From Calidifontibacillus erzurumensis (GTDB taxonomy: Bacteria; Bacillota; Bacilli; Bacillales; Bacillaceae_J): 64,000 bases of DNA. Numbering within the stretch: the stretch's first letter is position 1; each line of letters begins with the position of its first letter. The stretch lies in the NCBI RefSeq assembly GCF_013303125.1, contig NZ_JABTTE010000002.1, positions 1 through 64,000 on the forward strand, in the 5' to 3' direction. The position numbers were made by a program, and so were the translations under genes. The notes below the pieces were generated by a model that saw nothing but the letters and a program-made list of their open reading frames with translations, was not told the origin of the DNA and made no database searches. Positions 26,385 through 35,002 of the stretch are shown piece after piece.

Positions 26385-27641
26385 GTTCATATTATAAAGA
26401 TCTTTTTTAAAGATTGTTCATTTGTAAATATTTCGAACGGGACCGTTGCTTGGCTGTTTGGAATTTCAGGACCGCTCATCATTGTATTATCGTCAGCGGC
26501 GAAAGGACAGTTATCTGAGACAGAGCTCACATCATGGGTTTTTTCCATCTATGTTGTCGGAGGACTATTGTCGATCATTTTGTCTATGTATTACAAACAG
26601 CCAATCGCAGTTGCTTTTACGATACCAGGTGCTATTATTGTTGGAAGCGCTTTAGTTCATCATTCCTTCCAACATATAATCGGTGCCTATGTCATTACGG
26701 GAATGATCATTGTTTTGTTAGGGTTATCTGGGATCATTTCTAAAATAATGACATTCCTTCCAATGCCGATTATGATGGGGATGGTTTCAGGCGTTCTCCT
26801 CCCATTTGGAATCCATATAATAGAAGCAATTAAGGAAGATCCGTTCATTCATGGAGCCATTTTTGCAACCTATTTAGTTCTGACTTTTTTTAGCAATAGT
26901 TTGAAAAAGTTTCCGCCCATTATTGGAGCGATGTTGGCTGCAGCCATTTTGTACAGTTTGTTTCGGCCCATTACTATAGAAGGGATTACATTTGCCGTTG
27001 CAGTTCCTAAGCTGTTTGCTCCTTCCTTCAACTTGGCGACAATCGGGGAAGTGGTTGTTCCGTTATTGCTTACTGTTATTGCGATCCAAAATGCACAAGG
27101 GATTGGAGTATTAAAAAGTATGAACTTTAATCCACCTGTAAATGCGATGACAAAGTGGAGCGGCATCGGTTCGATCATCAACAGTTTTTTCGGTGCTCAT
27201 TCCGCATGCATTGCAGGTCCAATGACCGGTATTCTTGCTAATGTAAAAGCTAAAGAAACAGCTTATACCGGTGCTGTTTGGATGGGAATACTATGGGTGG
27301 TATTCGGTTTTTCTGCGCCCTTTGCTGTTTCATTAACAGCCGTATTGCCATCTTCATTCATATTATTGTTGGGCGGACTGGCTTTACTTGGCGTTTTGAA
27401 AAATACGTTGGAACAAAGCTTTTCTTCAAATTTCAAAATGGGAGCGTTATTTTCTTTTATGATCACGATTTCTGAAATCGAATTTCTTAATATTGGTGCT
27501 CCGTTTTGGGGTCTTGCTTTCGGTACGATCGTTTCTTTCATAATGGAAAAAGAAGATTTCAAACTAATGAACATTAATTTCAGAATATTCAGAAAAGAAA
27601 AGGGTTATGAAAAAGAAGGAGAGGTTGGATGGGAAAAGTAA
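26385..27641 (+). CDS. benE: Benzoate/H+ symporter, BenE family, with no standard start codon
   Basis: About 418 residues, some twelve membrane helices, BenE landmarks SNGTVAWLFGISGPLII, KQPIAVAFTIPGA, VSGVLLPFGIHIIEAI and GAHSACIAGPMTGIL. The reading frame is open from 26361, and AGGAGG at 26371-26376 points to codon 26385-26387, which is GTT. No ATG, GTG or TTG occurs in frame until TTG 26568, which lies after two conserved helices. Either the start codon is mutated, a rare start (ATT 26391 or CTG 26454) is used, or the base call is wrong. The gene overlaps the next crotonase by 13 bases. Family assignment is firm, functionality is open. Confidence 0.8.
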   Translation, partial: VHIIKIFFKDCSFVNISNGTVAWLFGISGPLIIVLSSAAKGQLSETELTSWVFSIYVVGGLLSIILSMYYKQPIAVAFTIPGAIIVGSALVHHSFQHIIGAYVITGMIIVLLGLSGIISKIMTFLPMPIMMGMVSGVLLPFGIHIIEAIKEDPFIHGAIFATYLVLTFFSNSLKKFPPIIGAMLAAAILYSLFRPITIEGITFAVAVPKLFAPSFNLATIGEVVVPLLLTVIAIQNAQGIGVLKSMNFNPPVNAMTKWSGIGSIINSFFGAHSACIAGPMTGILANVKAKETAYTGAVWMGILWVVFGFSAPFAVSLTAVLPSSFILLLGGLALLGVLKNTLEQSFSSNFKMGALFSFMITISEIEFLNIGAPFWGLAFGTIVSFIMEKEDFKLMNINFRIFRKEKGYEKEGEVGWEK

Positions 27642-28405
27642 TCGTCGAAAAGGACGGCTATTTAACTACTGTCATCCTAAATAGACCGGAACAATTAAAC
27701 TGTTTTGATTTTGAAACTTTATTGCAGCTCGAAGAAGTACTGGAAGATATAAAGACAGATCTCGAAACACGAGCAGTTATTTTTACTGGCGCAGGAGAAA
27801 AAGCATTTAGTGCCGGTGCTGATTTAAAAGAAAGGAAAACATTATCCGAGCGGGAAGTTCGGAGAAATGTTTTTAAAATTCGAGATGTTTTTAATGCAGT
27901 TGAAGATTTGCCGCAGCCAACGATTGCTGCCATTAATGGTTTTGCGTTAGGAGGCGGATTTGAACTAGCGCTCGCTTGTGATTTTCGCTATGCAGTACCA
28001 GAAGCAGAAATGGGATTAACGGAAGTAAGTTGGGCGATCATTCCAGGAGCAGGCGGGACACAGCGTTTGCCGAGATTAATTGGTCCTACCAAAGCAAAAG
28101 AATTGATTTTGACTGCAGAAAGAATTACAGCTGATGAAGCGCTTAAACTTGGAATTTTGAGCGGGGTCGTTGAACGTAAAGAACTGTTGAAAAAAGCAAA
28201 GGAATTAGCTGAAAAAATTATGAAAAATGGTCCAATTGCTGTAAGACAAGCTAAATATGCCATTAACAATGGTTTGAAAGGGGATTTTTATACTGGCATT
28301 GCGTTGGAATCAAAAGCTTATGAGGTTACCATTCCAACAACTGATCGTCTAGAAGCTTTACTTGCTTTTCAAGAAAAGCGCAAGCCTCTTTTTAAAGGAA
28401 AATAG
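27629..28405 (+). CDS. Enoyl-CoA hydratase/isomerase (YngF-like), benzoate module
   Basis: 258 residues, GAAGGAGAGG upstream and overlapping benE. The crotonase motifs FSAGADLKERKTL, AAINGFALGGGFELALACD and WAIIPGAGGTQRLPRL are intact. It is a close paralogue of the protein at 54868 in the phenylacetate module (same SAGADLKERKTL block and C-terminal RKPLFKGK-like tail), so the two modules appear to share this step. A hydratase of the unsaturated dicarboxylyl-CoA intermediate is likely. Methylglutaconyl-CoA hydratases carry the same ADLKER signature and are an alternative. Confidence 0.9.
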   Translation: MGKVIVEKDGYLTTVILNRPEQLNCFDFETLLQLEEVLEDIKTDLETRAVIFTGAGEKAFSAGADLKERKTLSEREVRRNVFKIRDVFNAVEDLPQPTIAAINGFALGGGFELALACDFRYAVPEAEMGLTEVSWAIIPGAGGTQRLPRLIGPTKAKELILTAERITADEALKLGILSGVVERKELLKKAKELAEKIMKNGPIAVRQAKYAINNGLKGDFYTGIALESKAYEVTIPTTDRLEALLAFQEKRKPLFKGK

Positions 28406-28422
28406 GTTGGAAAGGGAGATGG

Positions 28423-29196
28423 ATGTTGACACGATTTTCTACGATTGAATTTACGATTCAAGACCGGGTGGCACAATTAGTGTTAAACCGACCGCCTGTC
28501 AATGTACTAAACATTGAAATGATGGAAGAAATTTGTGCGGGCTTAACGAGCTTATTAAATCAAAGTGATGTCAATGCACTTGTCATTCGGGCTAAAGGTA
28601 AAGTTTTTTCGGCTGGTGTTGCAATAGAAGACCATCTAGGTGAAAAAACAGAGCCTATGATTCATTTATTTCATAAAATGTTTCATTTATTGGTCCAAAT
28701 TCCATGTCCTTCCATTGCAGTCGTCGAAGGTGCAGCATTGGGCGGAGGATGCGAGATTGCAACTTTTTGCGACATGACAATTGCAACGAAAAATGCAAAG
28801 TTTGGACAGCCTGAAATCAATTTAGGATTATTTCCTCCAGTTTCTATTGTTTCGTTTCCGTTGTTAACTAGCTTAAACCGAGCAAAAGAGCTGTTATTAA
28901 CAGGTGAAACAATATCTGCAGAAAAAGCCTATGAGTGGGGGCTTATCAATCGTGTTGTTGACCCAGATGCTGTTGAAAGTGAGCTTGAAAGATTGCTAGA
29001 AAATTTAAGGAACAAAAGCGCTGCAGCCTTAAAGTTAACTAGAGTTGCCATTCATAGAGGATTAGCATCAACTTTTGCGGCATCAATTGGAGAGGTGGAG
29101 CAGCTTTATCTTCAACAGTTAATGAATACGAATGACGCGCAGGAAGGGTTGCAATCTTTCCTTGATAAAAGGCAGCCAAAATGGGTTCATAGTTGA
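28423..29196 (+). CDS. Crotonase resembling cyclohexadienecarbonyl-CoA hydratase
   Basis: 257 residues, GGGAG upstream. The N-terminal half has FSAGVAIEDHLGEKTEPMIH followed by LFHKMF, which recalls cyclohexa-1,5-diene-1-carbonyl-CoA hydratases of benzoyl-CoA degradation rather than fatty-acid hydratases. EGAALGGGCEIATFCD keeps the first Glu-type region; in the second block GQPEINLGLFPPVSIVSF the usual GAGGTQ loop is replaced. The altered loop and the position beside benE suggest an alicyclic or ring-derived CoA substrate. Function is inferred from motif memory only. Confidence 0.8.
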   Translation: MLTRFSTIEFTIQDRVAQLVLNRPPVNVLNIEMMEEICAGLTSLLNQSDVNALVIRAKGKVFSAGVAIEDHLGEKTEPMIHLFHKMFHLLVQIPCPSIAVVEGAALGGGCEIATFCDMTIATKNAKFGQPEINLGLFPPVSIVSFPLLTSLNRAKELLLTGETISAEKAYEWGLINRVVDPDAVESELERLLENLRNKSAAALKLTRVAIHRGLASTFAASIGEVEQLYLQQLMNTNDAQEGLQSFLDKRQPKWVHS

Positions 29197-29205
29197 TCAG
29201 TTAGG

Positions 29206-30189
29206 ATGGTTTACATGCAGGAACACATTGAAGAAGTTGCAAAAAATATTTATCGGATTCCAATACCTGTTCCATTCCCAATGAAATATGTATATTGTTA
29301 TTTATTAAAAAACGATGAGGAATGGGTGATGATTGACACAGGTCTTAATTATAAAGCGGCACGGGATGCTTGGCTAGAAACTTTCAACCAATTACAAATT
29401 GACCTTATGCAAGTGTCTATGATCTTTGTGACGCATTTTCATCCCGACCATTTTGGTCTTTCCGGCTGGCTTCAGGAGAAAACTGGTGCAAAAGTGTTCA
29501 TGAGTGAAGTGGAATACAAAATGGCTAGGACGGTGTGGTTTAAAGAAGGAATTCAAGCGGAGGCAATTGCCAATATGATGCGTAGTCATGGAGTTTCTGA
29601 TGCGCTTGCTTCGAGTATGGCTGATAATATGATACATTTGCGAAAAAATGTCCTTCCGTTGCCAGAGGTTTCTATCCTTCGCTCGAAAAAGCTAACAATA
29701 GCCGATAAAGAATGGGAAATTATTGAAGCGTCTGGACATAGTGATGGTCAACTATGTTTTTATGATAAAAAAGATCGAATGATGATTGTTGCGGACCAAG
29801 TGTTAAATAAAATTACACCGAATATAAGCAAGTGGCCGAATGCATCAGACAACCCACTTTTTCAATATTTTAATTCATTAAGTATGTTAAAGGGGTATGA
29901 TGTTAAACGGGCATTGCCTGGTCATGGTGTAATAATTGATAACTTTATAATGCGAATCGATGAAATTTTAAAACATCATGAAAATCGGTTACAAAAAATT
30001 AAAAATGTGTTGAAAGGATTCACAACCGCTTATGAAGTTGCTTGCCAAATTTTTAAAACTGAATCATTTACCCCGCATCAATGGCGGTTTGCAATGGCTG
30101 AGACACTCGCTCACCTTGAATATCTAGTAAGCACAGGGGAAATTGAAAGACAACAAATCAATGAAAGATTCTATTATTCTATCAATTAA
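29206..30189 (+). CDS. MBL-fold metallo-hydrolase
   Basis: 327 residues, or 324 from ATG 29215, which is better spaced from the weak AGG site. The zinc ligands of the metallo-beta-lactamase fold are present: THFHPDHFG, EASGHSDGQ, VADQVL and LPGHG. The C-terminal 80 residues are helical and resemble the winged-helix tail of LACTB2-type proteins (HHENRLQKI, TLAHLEYLVSTGEIE). It lies in a tight run between a crotonase and the second transporter, so thioester or lactone hydrolysis in the same pathway is plausible. Substrate unknown. Confidence 0.88.
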   Translation: MVYMQEHIEEVAKNIYRIPIPVPFPMKYVYCYLLKNDEEWVMIDTGLNYKAARDAWLETFNQLQIDLMQVSMIFVTHFHPDHFGLSGWLQEKTGAKVFMSEVEYKMARTVWFKEGIQAEAIANMMRSHGVSDALASSMADNMIHLRKNVLPLPEVSILRSKKLTIADKEWEIIEASGHSDGQLCFYDKKDRMMIVADQVLNKITPNISKWPNASDNPLFQYFNSLSMLKGYDVKRALPGHGVIIDNFIMRIDEILKHHENRLQKIKNVLKGFTTAYEVACQIFKTESFTPHQWRFAMAETLAHLEYLVSTGEIERQQINERFYYSIN

Positions 30190-30205
30190 AAAATTAAAGG
30201 AGTAG

Positions 30206-31429
30206 ATGTTTGTGAAAGTAAAACAATTATTTTTAACCGCTATCGTCGGGTGTTTATTGTTTATTACGGCATGTTCGAGCACATCTTCGAAAAGTAATAG
30301 TTCATCTGAAGGCACTTCAACGCAAGATTCGTCTTCAGACACAATTAAAATTGGCGCCTTGTTGCCAAGTTCAGGTGTTTATGCCTCTTTAGGTGAAAAC
30401 TTAGGCAAAGGGATGGAACTGTACTTTGACAGTGTAGATTGGAAGATTGGCGATAAAAAAATTGAATTATTAAAGGAAGACACAGAAGCTGATCCTCAAG
30501 TAGGTCTTCGGAAAGCAAGGAAGTTTATCGATGAAGATAAAGTTGATATTTTAACCGGCACAATTAGTACGGCAGTTGCTTATGCGATACGCGATGAAGT
30601 TGATGCAAAGAAAGTTCCCTTCCTTGTATCCCATGCCGGTGGCAACGATTTAACGAGAAGTATGCGAAGCGATTATATTTGGAGATCATCATTCTCATCT
30701 TGGCAAATTGGCCATTCAATGGGGCAATGGGCTTATGACCATGTTGGGAAAAAGGTAGTTATTGTCGCAGCAGATTATGCGTTTGGGCAAGAAGTGTCAG
30801 CAGCTTTTAAGGAAGCATTTGTAAACGCTGGCGGTCAAATCGTAGATGAAATTTACCCTCCATTAGGGAACAATGATTATGCTTCTTACTTAACGAAATT
30901 GAACAATACGAATGCAGATGCCGTTTACGCATTTTTTGCCGGAAGCGATGCTGTTCGTTTTGTGAAACAATATGAAGAGTTTGGATTAAAAGGAAAACTT
31001 CCATTAATCGGTTCCGGTTGGTTAGTTGCAGAAGATACTAGACCTGCACAAGGAATGGCACCTGAAGGAATTAAAGCGTCTATTTTCTGGGATTACAATT
31101 TAGATACTCCTGAAAATCAAAAGTTTGTTGCAGATTATGAAGCGAAATATGGTGAGCGTCCAAGTCTTGAATCTTTAGAAGGTTATGATGCAGCAAGAAT
31201 TATTGTGGAAGCGCTGTCATCGGTTAACGGAGATACATCCGATCCGAAAAAAATTGTTGAGGCGATCGCAAATGTTGAATTTGTAAGCCCTCGAGGTCCT
31301 ATTAAATTCGACCAAGAAACTCACCATGTTATTCAGAATATGTACATCGTAGAAAACGAGATACGAGATGGTCAAACTGAAAATAAAGTGATCCATACAA
31401 TTGAACAAGTAAAAGATCCAGGGCAATAA
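30206..31429 (+). CDS. Branched-chain-type ABC transporter substrate-binding lipoprotein (set 2)
   Basis: 407 residues; GTG 30212 (405 residues) is better spaced from AAAGGAG than ATG 30206. Lipobox ITAC, Ser/Thr-rich linker, then a type I binding-protein fold (IKIGALLPSSGVYASLGENL, DILTGTISTAVAYAI, VVIVAADYAFGQEV). It begins the second Liv-type operon, inside the benzoate gene run. Related binding proteins in other bacteria take up benzoate derivatives and phenylpropanoids, so an aromatic acid is a likely ligand here, by inference. Confidence 0.92.
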   Translation: MFVKVKQLFLTAIVGCLLFITACSSTSSKSNSSSEGTSTQDSSSDTIKIGALLPSSGVYASLGENLGKGMELYFDSVDWKIGDKKIELLKEDTEADPQVGLRKARKFIDEDKVDILTGTISTAVAYAIRDEVDAKKVPFLVSHAGGNDLTRSMRSDYIWRSSFSSWQIGHSMGQWAYDHVGKKVVIVAADYAFGQEVSAAFKEAFVNAGGQIVDEIYPPLGNNDYASYLTKLNNTNADAVYAFFAGSDAVRFVKQYEEFGLKGKLPLIGSGWLVAEDTRPAQGMAPEGIKASIFWDYNLDTPENQKFVADYEAKYGERPSLESLEGYDAARIIVEALSSVNGDTSDPKKIVEAIANVEFVSPRGPIKFDQETHHVIQNMYIVENEIRDGQTENKVIHTIEQVKDPGQ

Positions 31430-31463
31430 TACAATAAAAATTTTTAGGAAGGGGGATTTAAGG

Positions 31464-32330
31464 TTGGAAGTTTTAGGAGTACAACTAGTGAATGCATTGT
31501 CATATGGAATGCTGTTATTTATCATAACAAGCGGCTTATCACTAGTGTTTGGAATTCTGGGAGTTCTTAATTTGGCCCATGGTTCTCTATATATGCTAGG
31601 AGCTTATATTGCTTATTCATTAACAATGAAATATGTACCTGTTTTTTGGCTGGCAATACTTATAGCATCAGTCATAGTTGCTTTGCTTGCTTTAGTAGTG
31701 GAGGTAGGGCTTCTACGTCCTACCTACCATTTGGGACATTTGTCACAAGTATTGCTTACATTTGGCCTCGCTTATGTGTTTCATGATGTTGCCAAAGTTT
31801 TATGGGGGACACAGGTGTTGTCGTTGACATTACCGATTGAACTATCTGGTTCTGTTCAAGTATTTGGGCAAACCTTTCCAATCTATCGGCTTTTAGTCAT
31901 TGGCATCGGGCTTTTCGTTGGCGCTTTTTTATGGTTTTTACAAGAAAAAACCCGTTTTGGTGCTATTATCCGTGCAGGATTAGTTGATAAAGAGATGGTA
32001 AGCGGACTTGGTATCAATATCAAACTAGTGTTTACGAGCGTATTTTTAATCGGCGGTTTATTAGCTGGATTTGGCGGTGGGATTGCCGCACCGATTTTAG
32101 GCATATATCCAGGAATGGAATTCCAAACGCTCATCTTAGCATTAGTTGTCTTAGTAATCGGCGGTCTCGGTTCATTTTTAGGAACATTTACTGCAAGTCT
32201 CTTAGTTGGTTTACTTGAAACGTTTAGTAAATACTTTTTACCAGAAGTTAGCTTGTTCATTATTTTTGTATTCATGGCTGTTGTTTTAGTAACGAAACCA
32301 AACGGGTTATTAGGAAAGAAGGTGGGGTAG
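31464..32330 (+). CDS. livH: Branched-chain-type ABC transporter permease, LivH family (set 2)
   Basis: 288 residues from TTG 31464 after GGAAGGGGGA. Family motifs are SYGMLLFIITSGLSLVFGIL, NLAHGSLYMLGAYIAY and IIRAGLVDKEMVSGLGIN. Note the NLAHGS version of the NFAQGE motif seen in set 1. Overlaps the next permease start by one base. Membrane channel subunit; substrate not readable. Confidence 0.9.
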   Translation: MEVLGVQLVNALSYGMLLFIITSGLSLVFGILGVLNLAHGSLYMLGAYIAYSLTMKYVPVFWLAILIASVIVALLALVVEVGLLRPTYHLGHLSQVLLTFGLAYVFHDVAKVLWGTQVLSLTLPIELSGSVQVFGQTFPIYRLLVIGIGLFVGAFLWFLQEKTRFGAIIRAGLVDKEMVSGLGINIKLVFTSVFLIGGLLAGFGGGIAAPILGIYPGMEFQTLILALVVLVIGGLGSFLGTFTASLLVGLLETFSKYFLPEVSLFIIFVFMAVVLVTKPNGLLGKKVG

Positions 32331-33337
32331 TGAAAAGTAAAAATCTACTTTTGCAGATCTGTTTCATTATTTTCTTGTGCTTCGTTCCTTTTCTCTTTTC
32401 CAACTTTTATGTAAGCGTAATAACTGAAATTCTCATTCTCGGTATTTTTGCATTAAGCTTAAATATTTTACTCGGCTATACAGGTTTAGTTTCATTAGGA
32501 CATGCTGCGTTTTTCGGTGTTGGGGCGTATATGGCCGGATTAGCTGCTAAACATATTTCCAATCATTTATTCGTAACGCTTCTTGTTGCACTCGTTGCGT
32601 CTGTATTCGTTGCTTTCGTCATCGGTTATTTTTGTACGAGAGTTAGCGGTTTTTATTTTTTAATGCTGACACTTGCATTTTCGCAATTGATTTATTCTGC
32701 GTTTCACCAGTGGAGGTTTGCAGGCGCTTCAAACGGTTTGACTGGCATTCCTAAGCCTGCGCTAACACCAACCATTGTTTTTTCCCACTCGATATCGCTA
32801 TATTTTTTAATTTTGACAATCTTTTTGATTGTCGTCTATTCAGTCAGGATTTTTATTCAGTCACCAACCGGCCATGTTCTAATCGGGATCCGGGAGAACG
32901 AAACGCGTATGAAAGCCATGGGCTATAATACAAGATTTTATAGTCTTCTTTCTTTTGTATTGGCAGGTGGTTTGGGAGGTTTGGCTGGCTGTTTGTACAG
33001 TTATTTTAATGGATTTGTTTCTCCGAACGAGCTTTATTGGACGATGTCGGGTCAAGTGCTAATTATGGTGCTTGTCGGTGGTGCAGGAACAATTATCGGA
33101 CCGGTGCTGGGAGCAGCTTTTATTGTGTTTTTGGAAACAATCATAAGTTCTTACACTGAACTTTGGATGCTGATTATCGGTATCGTATTTATACTGTTTG
33201 TCGTGTTTGCTCCTAAAGGAATTGTCGGTCTTGCGAATCAATTTCTAGCAAAATTTTTTGCGAAAAAAATAAATGAAGAAAGCATTGATCGAGTGCCTGT
33301 CAATATTGAAAATCAAGAAAAAGCTGCGAATCAATGA
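32330..33337 (+). CDS. livM: Branched-chain-type ABC transporter permease, LivM family (set 2)
   Basis: 335 residues, GTG start sharing a base with the preceding TAG. LivM motifs are SLNILLGYTGLVSLGHAAFF, RVSGFYFLMLTLAFSQL and IGIRENETRMKAMGYNTRFY (coupling helix). The C-terminal cytoplasmic tail is longer than in set 1. Works with the preceding LivH protein. Confidence 0.9.
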   Translation: MKSKNLLLQICFIIFLCFVPFLFSNFYVSVITEILILGIFALSLNILLGYTGLVSLGHAAFFGVGAYMAGLAAKHISNHLFVTLLVALVASVFVAFVIGYFCTRVSGFYFLMLTLAFSQLIYSAFHQWRFAGASNGLTGIPKPALTPTIVFSHSISLYFLILTIFLIVVYSVRIFIQSPTGHVLIGIRENETRMKAMGYNTRFYSLLSFVLAGGLGGLAGCLYSYFNGFVSPNELYWTMSGQVLIMVLVGGAGTIIGPVLGAAFIVFLETIISSYTELWMLIIGIVFILFVVFAPKGIVGLANQFLAKFFAKKINEESIDRVPVNIENQEKAANQ

Positions 33338-33379
33338 TGCTTCCCTTCGTAACATAATAATCGTGTTGGAGTGGTGACG

Positions 33380-34150
33380 ATGGATGTGTTAAAACCGTTG
33401 ATAAAAGTTGAAAATGTTGGTAAGCAATTTGGAGGGTTAAAAGTTCTCAATTCTATTTCCTTTGAAGTGAAAAAAGGAGAGCGGATTGGCATTATTGGCC
33501 CAAACGGAGCTGGAAAAACTACTCTTTTTAATATGATTGCTGGAGATCTAGAACCTTCCCATGGGGAGATCTATTATAAAGGTCAATTGATAACGAATTT
33601 GCCAAATTTTAAAAGGGTTCGTTGTGGAATTGTCCGTACGTTCCAAAAAAATAATTTGTTAACGAATTTAACAGTTCTTGACAATCTTTTATTAGTATTG
33701 CAGCAAAAGATGAATGTAGAAAAAATTTGGTTTAAAAGCCGCATATCAAAAAAGTTTTTGCAAGTTTATGAAAAAGCAGATGAACTTTTAAATACTTGGG
33801 GATTGTTTGATAGGAAGGATGAAGCGGTCAAAAATTTATCTTATGGAGAGCAAAGGCAGCTGGAGATTATTTTAGGGATTGCCCGTGAACCGGAAGTTCT
33901 ATTGCTTGACGAACCGACAGCAGGTATGTCCAATGCGGAAACCAAATATATTTTAAGGTTGTTAAATGAACTTTCGAAAGAACTTACAATTTTAATTATT
34001 GAACATGATATGGATGTCATTTTTGGTTTAGCTGATAAGATTATTGTTCTTTATAATGGCGAAGTATTAATAGAGGGAGACCGTGAAACCGTGCTCAGAG
34101 ATGATAGAGTGAGAGAAATTTATTTAGGAGAGGAGGTTCTTCATGCTTAA
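33380..34150 (+). CDS. livG: Branched-chain-type ABC transporter ATPase, LivG family (set 2)
   Basis: 256 residues from ATG 33380; GTG codons at 33371 and 33374 are in-frame alternatives overlapping the GGAG site. Walker A GPNGAGKTT, RTFQKNNLLTNLTVLDNLL, signature LSYGEQRQLE, Walker B VLLLDEPTAGMS and IIEHDMDV. Overlaps the partner ATPase by eight bases. Confidence 0.92.
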   Translation: MDVLKPLIKVENVGKQFGGLKVLNSISFEVKKGERIGIIGPNGAGKTTLFNMIAGDLEPSHGEIYYKGQLITNLPNFKRVRCGIVRTFQKNNLLTNLTVLDNLLLVLQQKMNVEKIWFKSRISKKFLQVYEKADELLNTWGLFDRKDEAVKNLSYGEQRQLEIILGIAREPEVLLLDEPTAGMSNAETKYILRLLNELSKELTILIIEHDMDVIFGLADKIIVLYNGEVLIEGDRETVLRDDRVREIYLGEEVLHA

Positions 34151-34841
34151 AGTAGATCACATTCATACGTACTATGGGGATAGTCATGTTTTGCATGGGG
34201 TTTCTTTAAAAGTTGAAAAAGGAAAAATGACTGTTTTGCTTGGTAGAAATGGCATGGGAAAAACGACGACCATTCACTCTATTATCGGCTTTAACTCTCC
34301 TAAAAAAGGTAAAATTTATTTTAATAATGAAGAAATTCAACACTTGCCAAGCTATCAAATTAGTAAAAAAGGGATCGGGATCGTACCTCAAGGAAGACGT
34401 ATTTTTTCTAATTTAACTGTAAAAGAAAATTTAACGACAACAGCTCGAACGACCAATGGGAATGAGTGGACTCTTGAAAAAATTTATAAACTATTTCCGC
34501 GGCTTGAAGAGCGAAAAAAATCACTAGGAGGAAATTTAAGCGGTGGAGAGCAATCGATGCTCTCCATTGGCCGGGCATTGATGACAAATCCTCGATTATT
34601 ACTATTAGACGAACCTTCTGAAGGTTTATCGCCTTTAATGGTTAAAGAAGTGATGTCTATCATTAAGAAATTAAAAGAAAATGGATTATCCATGTTAATG
34701 GTTGAGCAAAACTTGGCAATGGCTTTAAATGTTGCTGATTATGTGTATGTCTTAAACAAAGGCGAAGTTGTATTTGACGGTACTCCTGAAGAGCTTGAAA
34801 GAAATCAAGAAGTAAAAAACAAGTATTTAGCTTTGGGATAA
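34143..34841 (+). CDS. livF: Branched-chain-type ABC transporter ATPase, LivF family (set 2)
   Basis: 232 residues, preceded by GGAGAGGAGG inside the LivG end. Walker A reads GRNGMGKTT (Met in place of Ala), signature LSGGEQSML, Walker B LLLLDEPSEGLSP, and LMVEQN. Closes the second transporter operon; the next gene has its own promoter. Confidence 0.92.
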   Translation: MLKVDHIHTYYGDSHVLHGVSLKVEKGKMTVLLGRNGMGKTTTIHSIIGFNSPKKGKIYFNNEEIQHLPSYQISKKGIGIVPQGRRIFSNLTVKENLTTTARTTNGNEWTLEKIYKLFPRLEERKKSLGGNLSGGEQSMLSIGRALMTNPRLLLLDEPSEGLSPLMVKEVMSIIKKLKENGLSMLMVEQNLAMALNVADYVYVLNKGEVVFDGTPEELERNQEVKNKYLALG

Positions 34842-34893
34842 CAAGTTAATATTATTTTTTTATAAATTAAGTATAAAAAGTTTTCAAAGTTCA

Positions 34894-34959
34894 TTGACAG
34901 AAAATTCATAATGTTATATATTATCTTTGTAAGACGTTAGTTATAAAAACGTAATAAAA
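34894..34959 (+). promoter_or_regulatory. Promoter and ACGT-pair operator (benzoate type)
   Basis: TTGACA (34894-34899), 17 bases, TATATT (34917-34922). After 11 bases ACGTTAGTTA begins at 34934, with a second ACGT at 34949 (15 bases on) followed by AATAAAA. ACGTT and AACGT also form an inverted repeat. The whole arrangement is the same, to the base, as at 42194-42259. Expected site of repressor binding at the transcription start of the HAD/thiolase operon. Confidence 0.65.
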
Positions 34960-35002
34960 AATTAATATTTTTTAAAAGTTTGAGGTGTCAAAGGAAGAAT
35001 TA

